Below, one piece after another: positions 56,009 through 62,335 of a DNA stretch of 62,335 nucleotides. The DNA comes from a virus, in the IMG/VR virus record IMGVR_UViG_3300030380_000755, positions 1 through 62,335 of that record, one strand, 5' to 3'. The position numbers and the translations under genes were made by a program. Below the pieces are notes generated by a model. The model did not search any database. It had not been told where the DNA came from and worked only from the letters and a program-made list of their open reading frames with translations. How positions within the stretch are numbered: the stretch's first letter is position 1; each line of letters opens with the position of its first letter.

Positions 56009-59000
56009 ATGACAACTCAATACACTTCCATCCTTAAACTAGCGTTGCCAGTACAGGGTGAACTTTCTGGTACTTGGGGTGACGTAGTAAACGATAACAT
56101 CACCTCTATGGTCGAACAGGCCATCGCAGGGCGTGCAGTTATTAATACGTGGACTGCGAACGCACACACGCTCACTAGCGCCAACGGTACGACTTCAGAA
56201 TCACGTTGTGCTATGTTGGAGCTTACCGATACAGGTACCGCGTTGTCTGGAGCAGGTTCAGTTGTGTGCCCCACAGCGTCTAAAATTTACATCGTGAAGA
56301 ACGCGGCTGGACAGAATATCACTGTTAAAACTGCGTCGGGTACGGGTGTTCTTGTGCCTAATGGACGTACTACTTTTCTGTTTTGTGATGGCACAAATGT
56401 TGTTGAGGCGCTTACACATACTACGTCTCTACAGTTGGGCACTAGCACAACAGTTACGGCTGTTCTTGATGAAGATAATATGGCTTCTAATAGCGCTACA
56501 TCTTTGGCTACACAACAGTCAATTAAAGCTTATGTAGACAGCAAAGTTAGTGATTTTGACAGCCTTGCAGAAGTATTGGCTGTGGGTAACACTACAGGTT
56601 CAAACAACATTGTTGTAGATAATGGACAAAAGATTACTACAAATACCATTGACGAGACTACAGCAGGCTCTGGGGTTACGATTGACAGCGTGCTACTCAA
56701 GGATGATGTGGTTAACGCTACGGATATAGAAACTGGGTCTATATCAGCTAATGATGGTACAGCAGCCGCTACTATAGCGAACTCTACAGGGGTCATTACA
56801 GTCCCTTCAGCGGTCCTTACAACAGCCGACATCAATGGCGGTACAGCGGATGGCGTAGTTATTGGCGGAGCAACTCCTGCAGCGGCTACGGTTACTACAG
56901 CAACAGCTAACACAAATCTTACTATTGCAGGTACAGTCACGGTCACTTCGATCTTGGACGAAGATAATATGGCTTCTAATAGCGCTACATCTTTGGCTAC
57001 ACAGCAATCTATTAAGGCTTATGTGGACGCACAGGTTGGCACGGTTGATACACTTGCCGAGGTGCTTGGCAATGGCAACACGACTGGCGGTAATGACATC
57101 GTATTTAGCGCAGGGGACAATATTACCAACGCTTCTGGTGATCTTACTATAGATGTAGCAGGGGATATTATTCTTGATGCAGATGATGGAATTGTAAATT
57201 TTAAAGACGGTGGCACTTCTTATGGATTAGTAGCAAAAAGTGGTAACAATCTTATTGTAAAATCTCAAATCAGTGACGGTGATTTTGTTATAAGAGGTAA
57301 TGATGGTGGTAGTGAGATTGATGCTATTACAATTGATATGTCTGAGGGCGGCAATGCTGGCCTTGGGGTTTCTCCAACGACTTCATACGGCAATGTTTTA
57401 CAAATTCACGACACAGGAACTAGCGGTGCTAATCTAAGACTAACTGACAGCACGAGTGGCGCTGGAACTGGCAACGGTTTTGAAATCATCCAAATAGGTG
57501 CAGACGACTACATCATGAACCGTGAAAACGGTTTTATTGCTACATACACGAATAATACAGAACGACTCCGCATAGGGTCAGATGGCAATGTGGCTATTGG
57601 AAATTCAAGCACAGCCTCTGCTAAAACACTTATTTCTCTAACAGGTACGGCAGTTACTGGGGATACGGATGGTGCGACCATAGGTGCAAGTGGTATTGTT
57701 AACTTGCATAATGGGAACAGCGGAACAAATAGCACTGTGATGCTGCTTGGCACAACTAACGCTAGTGTTATAGGTCAGATTGCGAGTGGCATAGGTTTTT
57801 CTAGGGAAAGTTCTGGTGATTGGGGAACGCAACTAAGATTTTACACTCACTCAACATCAACGTCTGATCTTGATGAGCTAAATGAAGCTATGCGTATCAA
57901 CAGTAGCGGTAATGTTGGTGTTGGTGTTACTACTATACAAGGTAGTGTTAATGGTAAAACTTTAGAAACCTCTGGCTGCTTGGTAGTTGGTGGTAATCTT
58001 GCTGCACACCAAACAAATCGAGGCGTTTTTGAATACCAAGGCAATGTATTTCAAATGCGAGCATATGGAGCTAGTGCAGGACAAGGAGAAATAGCTTTCC
58101 GCACAGGTGGAGGCGGTGGCGGTGCTGATAGTGAAGCTGTACGTATCGACAGTAGCGGTAACTTGCTTGTGGGAACTACAAATGCAAATCCTACAGGTGC
58201 AGATGTTGTTGGTGCTTCTATTGATGCTTCTGGTGAAGGTAACTTTTCAGTAGATGGTGCTGAAGCTTTACGTTTAAATCGTAAATCATCTGATGGTGAA
58301 ATACTTAATCTACGCAAAGACGGCGGCACTGTGGGGAGTATTGCTACTTTTGCCTCAGAAATAGCAATAGGTTCAAATGATGCTTTCTTGTGGACAAGTG
58401 GTAACAATAATGCATTTTTACCTGCCTCTACAAGTACAGGTGGCGCATCGAATGGATTATTAGACCTTGGTTCTTCTGGCAGGAATTTCAAAGACCTCCA
58501 TCTGTCAGGCACAGGCAATGTTGGTAACTTAACTTTAACTGGCGGTGGGGTAATTGGCTCTAATGGAACTAGCGACACTCTAGTTCTGACTGGCTCTAAT
58601 GCAGAGCATAGTGGCGCTGGCATAACTCTTCATGGGAATACACATGCTAGTGCAAGTGTAACTCTTTTCAAAGCTGGCTCTTCAGAAATTATGCGGATTC
58701 AGAGTGGAAAAGTTTCAATTAACACGAGTTCAGCACTCTCTACTTTACATGTCAGAGACTCAGGTGCAAATTCTGGATCTTTACGAGTAGGCGGTAATGG
58801 CGCTTCTCTTGGTTTAGAATTACTTTACGATCAGGCAGCGGCTACAGAAAGTATTATCCAAGCTAATCCTTCTTACACATCAACTTCACAACTGCTTAAA
58901 ATTAGGTCTGATGGTGATTTAAATACAAATCAATTAGTCCTTGATGGGGCTGGCAATGTAATGGTTGGAGGAACCAACGGAAATCCTGTAGGTAACCATG

Positions 59001-59461
59001 TTTCTCAAGTGATCATGCATCCCACAAACGGAACTGGTATTCACAGAGATGGCGGTACACCTTTCAAGCTGGGAACTGACGGAAACCGTGCAATACTTAT
59101 TTTTCACATCAATGGGGCTGATGTTGGGTCAATTGATGTTTCTGGTTCTACCACCGCATACAACGAATCCTCAGACCATCGATTAAAGACTGACGTTCAG
59201 TCAATGACAGGTGCAACAGATCGTCTGAAGCAACTTAACCCTGTTAATTTTGAGTGGATTATCGATGGCACTAGGGCAGATGGTTTTTTAGCGCATGAGG
59301 TTCAATCAATCGTACCACAGGCAATTACAGGTGAAAAAGATGCAGTAGATGCAGATGGTAATCCAGAATATCAAGGCATTGACCAAAGCAAGCTAGTGCC
59401 ACTGTTGGTAAAAACAATTCAAGAACTAGAAGCCCGAATAACAGCACTAGAAGGAGTATAA
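56009..59461 (+). CDS. Tail spike/fibre with C-terminal S74 intramolecular chaperone
   Basis: 1150-aa receptor-binding protein. The N-terminus (QYTSILKLALPVQGELSGTW, GDVVNDNIT) is a virion-attachment segment common to marine fibres. Two copies of DEDNMASNSATSLATQQSIK are at about residues 154 and 317. The middle is a long Gly/Asn/Ser beta-helix-like region. From about residue 1050 comes an S74 self-cleaving domain: ESSDHRLKTDV (Ser1054-type nucleophile and Lys), NPVNFEWI, ADGFLAHEVQSIVPQAI, and a closing coiled coil LVKTIQELEARITALE. It should trimerise, fold and then lose the C-terminus. Confidence 0.88.
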   Translation: MTTQYTSILKLALPVQGELSGTWGDVVNDNITSMVEQAIAGRAVINTWTANAHTLTSANGTTSESRCAMLELTDTGTALSGAGSVVCPTASKIYIVKNAAGQNITVKTASGTGVLVPNGRTTFLFCDGTNVVEALTHTTSLQLGTSTTVTAVLDEDNMASNSATSLATQQSIKAYVDSKVSDFDSLAEVLAVGNTTGSNNIVVDNGQKITTNTIDETTAGSGVTIDSVLLKDDVVNATDIETGSISANDGTAAATIANSTGVITVPSAVLTTADINGGTADGVVIGGATPAAATVTTATANTNLTIAGTVTVTSILDEDNMASNSATSLATQQSIKAYVDAQVGTVDTLAEVLGNGNTTGGNDIVFSAGDNITNASGDLTIDVAGDIILDADDGIVNFKDGGTSYGLVAKSGNNLIVKSQISDGDFVIRGNDGGSEIDAITIDMSEGGNAGLGVSPTTSYGNVLQIHDTGTSGANLRLTDSTSGAGTGNGFEIIQIGADDYIMNRENGFIATYTNNTERLRIGSDGNVAIGNSSTASAKTLISLTGTAVTGDTDGATIGASGIVNLHNGNSGTNSTVMLLGTTNASVIGQIASGIGFSRESSGDWGTQLRFYTHSTSTSDLDELNEAMRINSSGNVGVGVTTIQGSVNGKTLETSGCLVVGGNLAAHQTNRGVFEYQGNVFQMRAYGASAGQGEIAFRTGGGGGGADSEAVRIDSSGNLLVGTTNANPTGADVVGASIDASGEGNFSVDGAEALRLNRKSSDGEILNLRKDGGTVGSIATFASEIAIGSNDAFLWTSGNNNAFLPASTSTGGASNGLLDLGSSGRNFKDLHLSGTGNVGNLTLTGGGVIGSNGTSDTLVLTGSNAEHSGAGITLHGNTHASASVTLFKAGSSEIMRIQSGKVSINTSSALSTLHVRDSGANSGSLRVGGNGASLGLELLYDQAAATESIIQANPSYTSTSQLLKIRSDGDLNTNQLVLDGAGNVMVGGTNGNPVGNHVSQVIMHPTNGTGIHRDGGTPFKLGTDGNRAILIFHINGADVGSIDVSGSTTAYNESSDHRLKTDVQSMTGATDRLKQLNPVNFEWIIDGTRADGFLAHEVQSIVPQAITGEKDAVDADGNPEYQGIDQSKLVPLLVKTIQELEARITALEGV
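56471..57003 (+). repeat. 44-bp exact direct repeat within the tail spike gene
   Basis: 56471-56514 and 56960-57003 are identical for 44 bases, 489 bases apart (163 codons, in frame). Recombination between them would remove or exchange exactly one block of the shaft without a frameshift. Confidence 0.85.
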
Positions 59462-59464
59462 CAC

Positions 59465-59773
59465 ATGGCTGTAACACACACATGGACTATTGAAACAGTA
59501 GAACGAAATTTGAGTGATGGTGGCATCACAACTATTCATTGGCGATGCACAGGGGTAGATGGCGATCACTCAGCGAGTAACTACGGCACAACAAACCACA
59601 CTCCAGATTCATCGGACAGCGGTTTTATTGCTTACGACAGCGTAACTGAAGCTAACTGCATTGCTTGGGCGCAAGCTGCGCTAGATAAGAATGCGATTGA
59701 AACAGCTATTGCTGATGATATTGGTATCCAAAAAACACCAACAACAGGCTCTGGGACACCTTGGGCTGCATAA
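59465..59773 (+). CDS. Small conserved fibre-associated protein (HTWTIETVERNL type)
   Basis: 102-aa protein: VTHTWTIETVERNLSDGGIT, TTIHWRCTGVDGDHSAS, then SVTEANCIAWAQAALDKNAI and a KTPTTGSGTPWAA end. This is a broadly shared phage protein, found after fibre genes in marine phages; two conserved Cys. Probably a small beta domain attached to the tail. Role unknown. Confidence 0.7.
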   Translation: MAVTHTWTIETVERNLSDGGITTIHWRCTGVDGDHSASNYGTTNHTPDSSDSGFIAYDSVTEANCIAWAQAALDKNAIETAIADDIGIQKTPTTGSGTPWAA

Positions 59774-59791
59774 CTTAGAAAGGAGATCACA

Positions 59792-60016
59792 ATGGCTGAG
59801 AAAAAAACAAACACCATTACGATCAACGACACAGACTACACTGAAGACCAACTAACAGATCAGCAAAAGATTATGATTAATCATATCGCTGACCTAGATC
59901 GTAAGATTGGATCAACTCAGTTTAATCTGGATCAACTGCAAGTCGGTAAAAAAGCCTTTATGGATATGCTGACAAACTCTTTGGAAGAATCCCCACAAGA
60001 GGTAGCGGCAGAATAA
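59792..60016 (+). CDS. DUF6447-type small protein
   Basis: 74-aa protein: NTITINDTDYTEDQLTDQQK followed by a coiled helix (IADLDRKIGSTQFNLDQLQV). The INDxxYTxxxLxxxxK start with one long helix is the DUF6447 pattern, often next to DUF7936-like fibre-associated genes. GAAAGGAG precedes the ATG by seven bases. Function unknown. Confidence 0.7.
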   Translation: MAEKKTNTITINDTDYTEDQLTDQQKIMINHIADLDRKIGSTQFNLDQLQVGKKAFMDMLTNSLEESPQEVAAE

Positions 60017-60249
60017 TGGAAATGAACGCGCTCATAAATATAGGATTAACTGCTGCAATAGGTGGTTTAGGTTGGTGGTTAAAAGCTCAACACAGTGAAC
60101 TTGGGCGCGTTCAAATTCTCTTGAATAAAACAAGAGAAGAAATGGCAAAAGAGTATGTCACTAAAACTGATAGCTCTACGGTTATGAATCAAATCGTCGC
60201 ACGGTTTGATAGAATTGAAGAAAAAATAGATCGTTTAATGGAACGGTGA
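60016..60249 (+). CDS. Small membrane-anchored coiled-coil protein
   Basis: 77-aa protein with one N-terminal membrane helix (LINIGLTAAIGGLGWWLKAQ) and a charged periplasm- or cytoplasm-facing coil (REEMAKEYVTKTDSSTVMNQ, RFDRIEEKIDRLMER). Topology fits an inner-membrane spanin or other lysis cofactor. Its start overlaps the preceding stop by one base. First membrane gene of the lysis cassette that spans the contig ends. Confidence 0.6.
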   Translation: MEMNALINIGLTAAIGGLGWWLKAQHSELGRVQILLNKTREEMAKEYVTKTDSSTVMNQIVARFDRIEEKIDRLMER

Positions 60250-60250
60250 A

Positions 60251-60424
60251 ATGCTTTGCACGCTCGTATTCATAGGGTACGGGCATGTGTTTATAAACGG
60301 CTACGGCAGTTGGTTTTACAAAGCCTGCTGGTATGACTGTGGCACGCGACCCTATAGCTACTATGACAGGATTTACCGAGTTTATCCTGATTACCAGTGT
60401 CCGGTGAGGTTTCGTGAAGCATGA
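60251..60424 (+). CDS. Small Cys/Tyr-rich, exported-looking protein
   Basis: 57-aa protein missed by length limits: MLCTLVFIGYGHVFINGYGS, WFYKACWYDCGTRPYSYYDR, VYPDYQCPVRFREA. The N-terminus is hydrophobic and may act as a signal sequence, while four Cys and many Tyr suggest a disulphide-bonded periplasmic peptide. It overlaps the next gene (ATGA). A lysis role such as an outer spanin is possible, but no lipobox is evident. Confidence 0.62.
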   Translation: MLCTLVFIGYGHVFINGYGSWFYKACWYDCGTRPYSYYDRIYRVYPDYQCPVRFREA

Positions 60425-60897
60425 TTGATCCAGCTAGTGCAATTGCAGCCTGTACCCTTGCTTTTAACGGCATAAAAAAAGCCGTTTCTGTGGGTAAAGA
60501 AATAAGTGAACTTGGAACTGATCTTTCTAGGTTCGGTAAAGCTGTGTCTGATTTAGATTATCTTGGAAATAAAGCTAAAGACCCTCCGTTATGGCGAAGA
60601 GTCAAACCGGGGTTTGATACGTCAGCCGTTGAAATATGGGCAGCGCAACAAAAAGCAAAAGAAATGCGAGAGGAGTTAAAATCGTATATCTCTTTATATT
60701 ATGGACCATCTGCATGGAAAAGCATCGTGGCAATAGAGGCTGAACAAAGAAAGTTACAGAAAGAAGCGGTATATAAAAGACAAGAAAAAATAGATAATCT
60801 CATAAACTGGGTGGTTGGAATTTGCATAGTTTTATTTGGATTTGTTTTATTTGGCGCAATGATATACTTTATCGGTAAAGCTAGAGGTCAGTGGTGA
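60421..60897 (+). CDS. Phage membrane protein of the MIDPxSAxA type
   Basis: 158-aa protein. N-terminal helix MIDPASAIAACTLAFNGIKK and SVGKEISELGTDLSRFGKAV are typical of a family seen in marine phages. A basic coiled coil (AEQRKLQKEAVYKRQEKIDN) leads to a C-terminal membrane helix (WVVGICIVLFGFVLFGAMIY). Coupled to both neighbours. Membrane topology and place suggest lysis or a tail-associated membrane function. Confidence 0.65.
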   Translation: MIDPASAIAACTLAFNGIKKAVSVGKEISELGTDLSRFGKAVSDLDYLGNKAKDPPLWRRVKPGFDTSAVEIWAAQQKAKEMREELKSYISLYYGPSAWKSIVAIEAEQRKLQKEAVYKRQEKIDNLINWVVGICIVLFGFVLFGAMIYFIGKARGQW

Positions 60898-61067
60898 TGG
60901 TTTATATCTTAGTATTCTTGCATTTCGTTAATACAGATCATTTAAAATATTACCAAATAAAATCATTTTCGGATTATGAGGAATGCCAAGTAGAAGCAGA
61001 AAAGGCAAAAATAATAGTTACTCATACGTCTATGACGGTGACTTGCCTCCAGCTTACAAACCAATAA
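60897..61067 (+). CDS. Small phage protein (MVYILxFxHFxxTDHLxxY type)
   Basis: 56-aa protein. It starts at TGATG with the previous stop and reads MVYILVFLHFVNTDHLKYYQ, then FSDYEECQVEAEKAKIIVTH and TVTCLQLTNQ. A hydrophobic, signal-like N-terminus and two Cys are conserved in related small proteins of marine phages that lie near lysis genes. The last 85 bases overlap the next gene in another frame. Confidence 0.62.
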   Translation: MVYILVFLHFVNTDHLKYYQIKSFSDYEECQVEAEKAKIIVTHTSMTVTCLQLTNQ

Positions 61068-61204
61068 TAGTAGAAAAAGGTAAAAAGTTTGCAGCTTATA
61101 ATAAAAATGGTAAGTTACTTATAATAGGATACAATAGAAAGATTGTTGAAAGGTACGCCTATGAACAAGAAAAAGTACGATTTAAACGACAACGGGAAGA
61201 TTGA
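60983..61204 (+). CDS. Small basic protein, unknown
   Basis: 73-aa basic protein: PSRSRKGKNNSYSYVYDGDL, PPAYKPIIVEKGKKFAAYNK and NGKLLIIGYNRKIVERYAYE. Beta-rich core followed by a basic helix. GAGGA touches the ATG, so the true start could be a later codon; the coding signal is best after PPAYKP. It overlaps the gene before by 85 bases and the holin-like gene after by 44. Confidence 0.55.
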   Translation: MPSRSRKGKNNSYSYVYDGDLPPAYKPIIVEKGKKFAAYNKNGKLLIIGYNRKIVERYAYEQEKVRFKRQRED

Positions 61205-61466
61205 TCCAGACGAACGTGAGATTATGCTCGAAGATCGCCGTCGTATGATGGAAGATGCTGACGCCAAGCGTGATGCACAGCTTCGCATGACTTGGTTTGC
61301 GCTTAGTGGAATGGTTTTATACCCATTTGCTATTGTTCTTGCCTCTTGGATGGGCTTAGAACAAGCCTCTAATCTACTCGCAGATATAGCAGCAGTTTAT
61401 GTAGTTGCAGTATCAGGTGTTACAGCAGCGTATTTTGGTTTTACAAACATGGGGTCTAACAAATGA
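61161..61466 (+). CDS. Holin-like membrane protein with N-terminal EF-hand
   Basis: About 101-aa protein. ATG 61161 is chosen because GAAAGG lies seven bases upstream. Residues 5-16 form a complete EF-hand loop (DLNDNGKIDPDE), then an acidic helix (EIMLEDRRRMMEDADAK) and two membrane helices (WFALSGMVLYPFAIVLASW and a Val/Ala-rich one around DIAAVYVVAVSGVTAAYFG). Proteins of this plan are common in marine phage lysis cassettes. Calcium-responsive pore formation would be a striking role but is untested. Confidence 0.7.
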   Translation: MNKKKYDLNDNGKIDPDEREIMLEDRRRMMEDADAKRDAQLRMTWFALSGMVLYPFAIVLASWMGLEQASNLLADIAAVYVVAVSGVTAAYFGFTNMGSNK

Positions 61467-61582
61467 CTAAATTAAATAAATCAAATAAAAAGACTGTTAA
61501 AAAAGTTATAAAAGGTTTGACCAAAGCTTCTAAACTTCATGCTGGTCAAGCAAAGAAACTTAAAAAGGTTATTAAAAAATGA
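61463..61582 (+). CDS. Tiny lysine-rich protein
   Basis: 39-aa protein, overlapping the previous stop and the next start (ATGA at both ends). MTKLNKSNKKTVKKVIKGLT then KASKLHAGQAKKLKKVIKK. The GLxKASKLHAxQAKxL motif is a repeated find in marine phage lysis regions. A strongly basic amphipathic helix like this could sit on the inner membrane. Function unknown. Confidence 0.65.
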   Translation: MTKLNKSNKKTVKKVIKGLTKASKLHAGQAKKLKKVIKK

Positions 61583-61974
61583 TAGGACAGTTATTAGGAA
61601 ACGCCATTGGTCCAATAGCGAATCTTGCTGGAAGTTGGATACAAGGTAAAGCCGATAAGACCGCAGCTAACGCAAAGTTAAAGCTTGTCGAGGCGGAATC
61701 GAAAGCAGCCATTTTAATGTCAAAAGAAACCTCTACCGCAGATTGGGAAAGGATTATGGCAGAGAGCACAAAAAACTCGTGGAAAGACGAATTTATAACT
61801 ATTGTAGTAATGATTCCAGTTATTTTATGTTTCATTCCGGGTTTAGAAGCTGTCGTAAAAAACGGTTTTGATCGTCTTTCTGAACTGCCCGAGTGGTATA
61901 CTTGGCTCGTTTTTGCTGTATGCTCTGCGGCCATAGGAATCCGTGGTGGTAAACAATTTATGGGTAAGAAATAA
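61579..61974 (+). CDS. Putative holin
   Basis: 131-aa protein: GNAIGPIANLAGSWIQGKAD, an acidic/basic helix (ESKAAILMSKETSTADWERI), KNSWKDEFITIVVMIPVILC, FIPGLEAV and a final membrane helix (WYTWLVFAVCSAAIGIRGG) with a basic end (KQFMGKK). This arrangement of two membrane helices after SWKDEF is the common marine phage holin-like family. It precedes the spanin-like and endolysin genes across the contig join, as expected of a lysis operon. Confidence 0.72.
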   Translation: MIGQLLGNAIGPIANLAGSWIQGKADKTAANAKLKLVEAESKAAILMSKETSTADWERIMAESTKNSWKDEFITIVVMIPVILCFIPGLEAVVKNGFDRLSELPEWYTWLVFAVCSAAIGIRGGKQFMGKK

Positions 61975-62335
61975 TGGAAAACATGAAGCTCCCTATAACG
62001 GTAATAGGCGTTATCGTCTTGCAGATAGGTGGCTTTATCTGGTGGACTGCGCAGCAAGCAAGTACAATCTCAAACCTTGAAGAGACAGTGAGCATTTTAA
62101 CTGTTGAAAACAACGCTACGGACAGAACAAATTTAATTAGAGATGTAGAGCAAAATAAAGAAAAAATAGATGAAATGATTGATACTCTTGCTGAAATGTA
62201 TGAAGACATGGAGGATTGGGATAACGAAATCTGGGATGAAGTGGATATGATCCACGAAGATATGGGCGGTATGGCTTCTCATATGATGGAAATCATAAAG
62301 ATTCAGGCTCGTGTTAAGACCCTAGAAGGCACGTT
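61974..62335 (+). CDS. N-terminal part of membrane-anchored coiled-coil (spanin-like) protein
   Basis: Begins at TAATG after the holin-like gene and runs off the contig end with no stop. It has a membrane helix at residues 5-22 (LPITVIGVIVLQIGGFIWWT) and then an acidic coiled coil (TVSILTVENNATDRTNLIRD, EMIDTLAEMYEDMEDWDNEI). Codons after 62222 repeat those at bases 2-114, in the same frame, so the gene is completed at the left end. Topology suggests an inner-membrane spanin; not proven. Confidence 0.75.
   Translation, partial: MENMKLPITVIGVIVLQIGGFIWWTAQQASTISNLEETVSILTVENNATDRTNLIRDVEQNKEKIDEMIDTLAEMYEDMEDWDNEIWDEVDMIHEDMGGMASHMMEIIKIQARVKTLEGT
62222..62335 (+). repeat. Right copy of the contig-end overlap
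   Basis: Counterpart of bases 1-114 with eight substitutions, seven of them within the first 34 bases, and an identical run from 62256 to 62296. The divergence is more than sequencing error would give and mostly silent, so the two ends may derive from two co-occurring strains. Confidence 0.9.

Noticed and set aside
1-62335. tRNA genes, integrase, phage RNA polymerase, reverse transcriptase/diversity-generating element
   Set aside because: None recognised by reading the sequence and its translations. A tRNA scan would be needed to exclude short or odd tRNAs.

Overview
The window is almost the whole genome of a lytic-looking, uncultivated tailed bacteriophage of marine type. The first 114 bases match the last 114 bases at 106 positions. 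One reading frame, a membrane-anchored coiled-coil protein, runs off the right end and back in at the left. The contig is therefore best read as a circular (circularly permuted or terminally redundant) map of about 62.2 kb. I see no integrase, phage RNA polymerase, tRNA or CRISPR. The portal, three very large internal-virion-type proteins, and the lack of any tape measure or tail sheath point to a podovirus-like particle. Many small genes belong to families I know from ocean viromes. The host cannot be named from sequence alone; a marine Gram-negative bacterium is likely.

Layout. The genome has two divergent arms. The rightward late arm starts at a sigma70-like promoter near 41.73 kb. It runs terminase small and large, portal, GroES-like co-chaperonin, scaffold, capsid, a cluster of tiny lysine-rich proteins, neck/adaptor proteins, repeat fibre, S74 tail spike and the lysis genes. 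It crosses the contig end to the GH19 endolysin. It then continues through structural genes, an unexpected acyl carrier protein plus ketosynthase pair, and the internal virion proteins (1916, 231, 292, 757 and 2251 aa), ending near 21.74 kb. The leftward arm (41.4 to 21.8 kb) holds early and replication genes: a MoxR-type AAA+ ATPase with a VWA/HExxH partner, a zinc ribbon, a VRR-NUC nuclease, family A DNA polymerase, a Cas4/RecB-like nuclease, an SNF2 helicase, a gp2.5-like SSB and an AEP-type primase-helicase. It ends in an intrinsic terminator.

Regulation and unusual content. A near-perfect 20-bp palindrome, core TTTAGGG-NNNN-CCCTAAA, occurs 11 times, only between 27.9 and 41.6 kb. Seven copies sit directly 5' of the ribosome binding site of a leftward gene. 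A gene-free region (39.9-40.6 kb) carries two more copies joined to a second dyad (GATAC-TG-GTATC), an 18-bp repeat, GGAAC iterons beside an AT-rich stretch, and an orphan terminator. It looks like the origin or switch of the phage. The most unusual metabolic content is the ACP-KS pair at 3.5-4.9 kb, with an intact Cys-His-His-Lys ketosynthase active site, inside the virion-gene module. A small gene with a strong Shine-Dalgarno site is nested out of frame in the 2251-aa gene. Ten genes shorter than 60 codons are also annotated.
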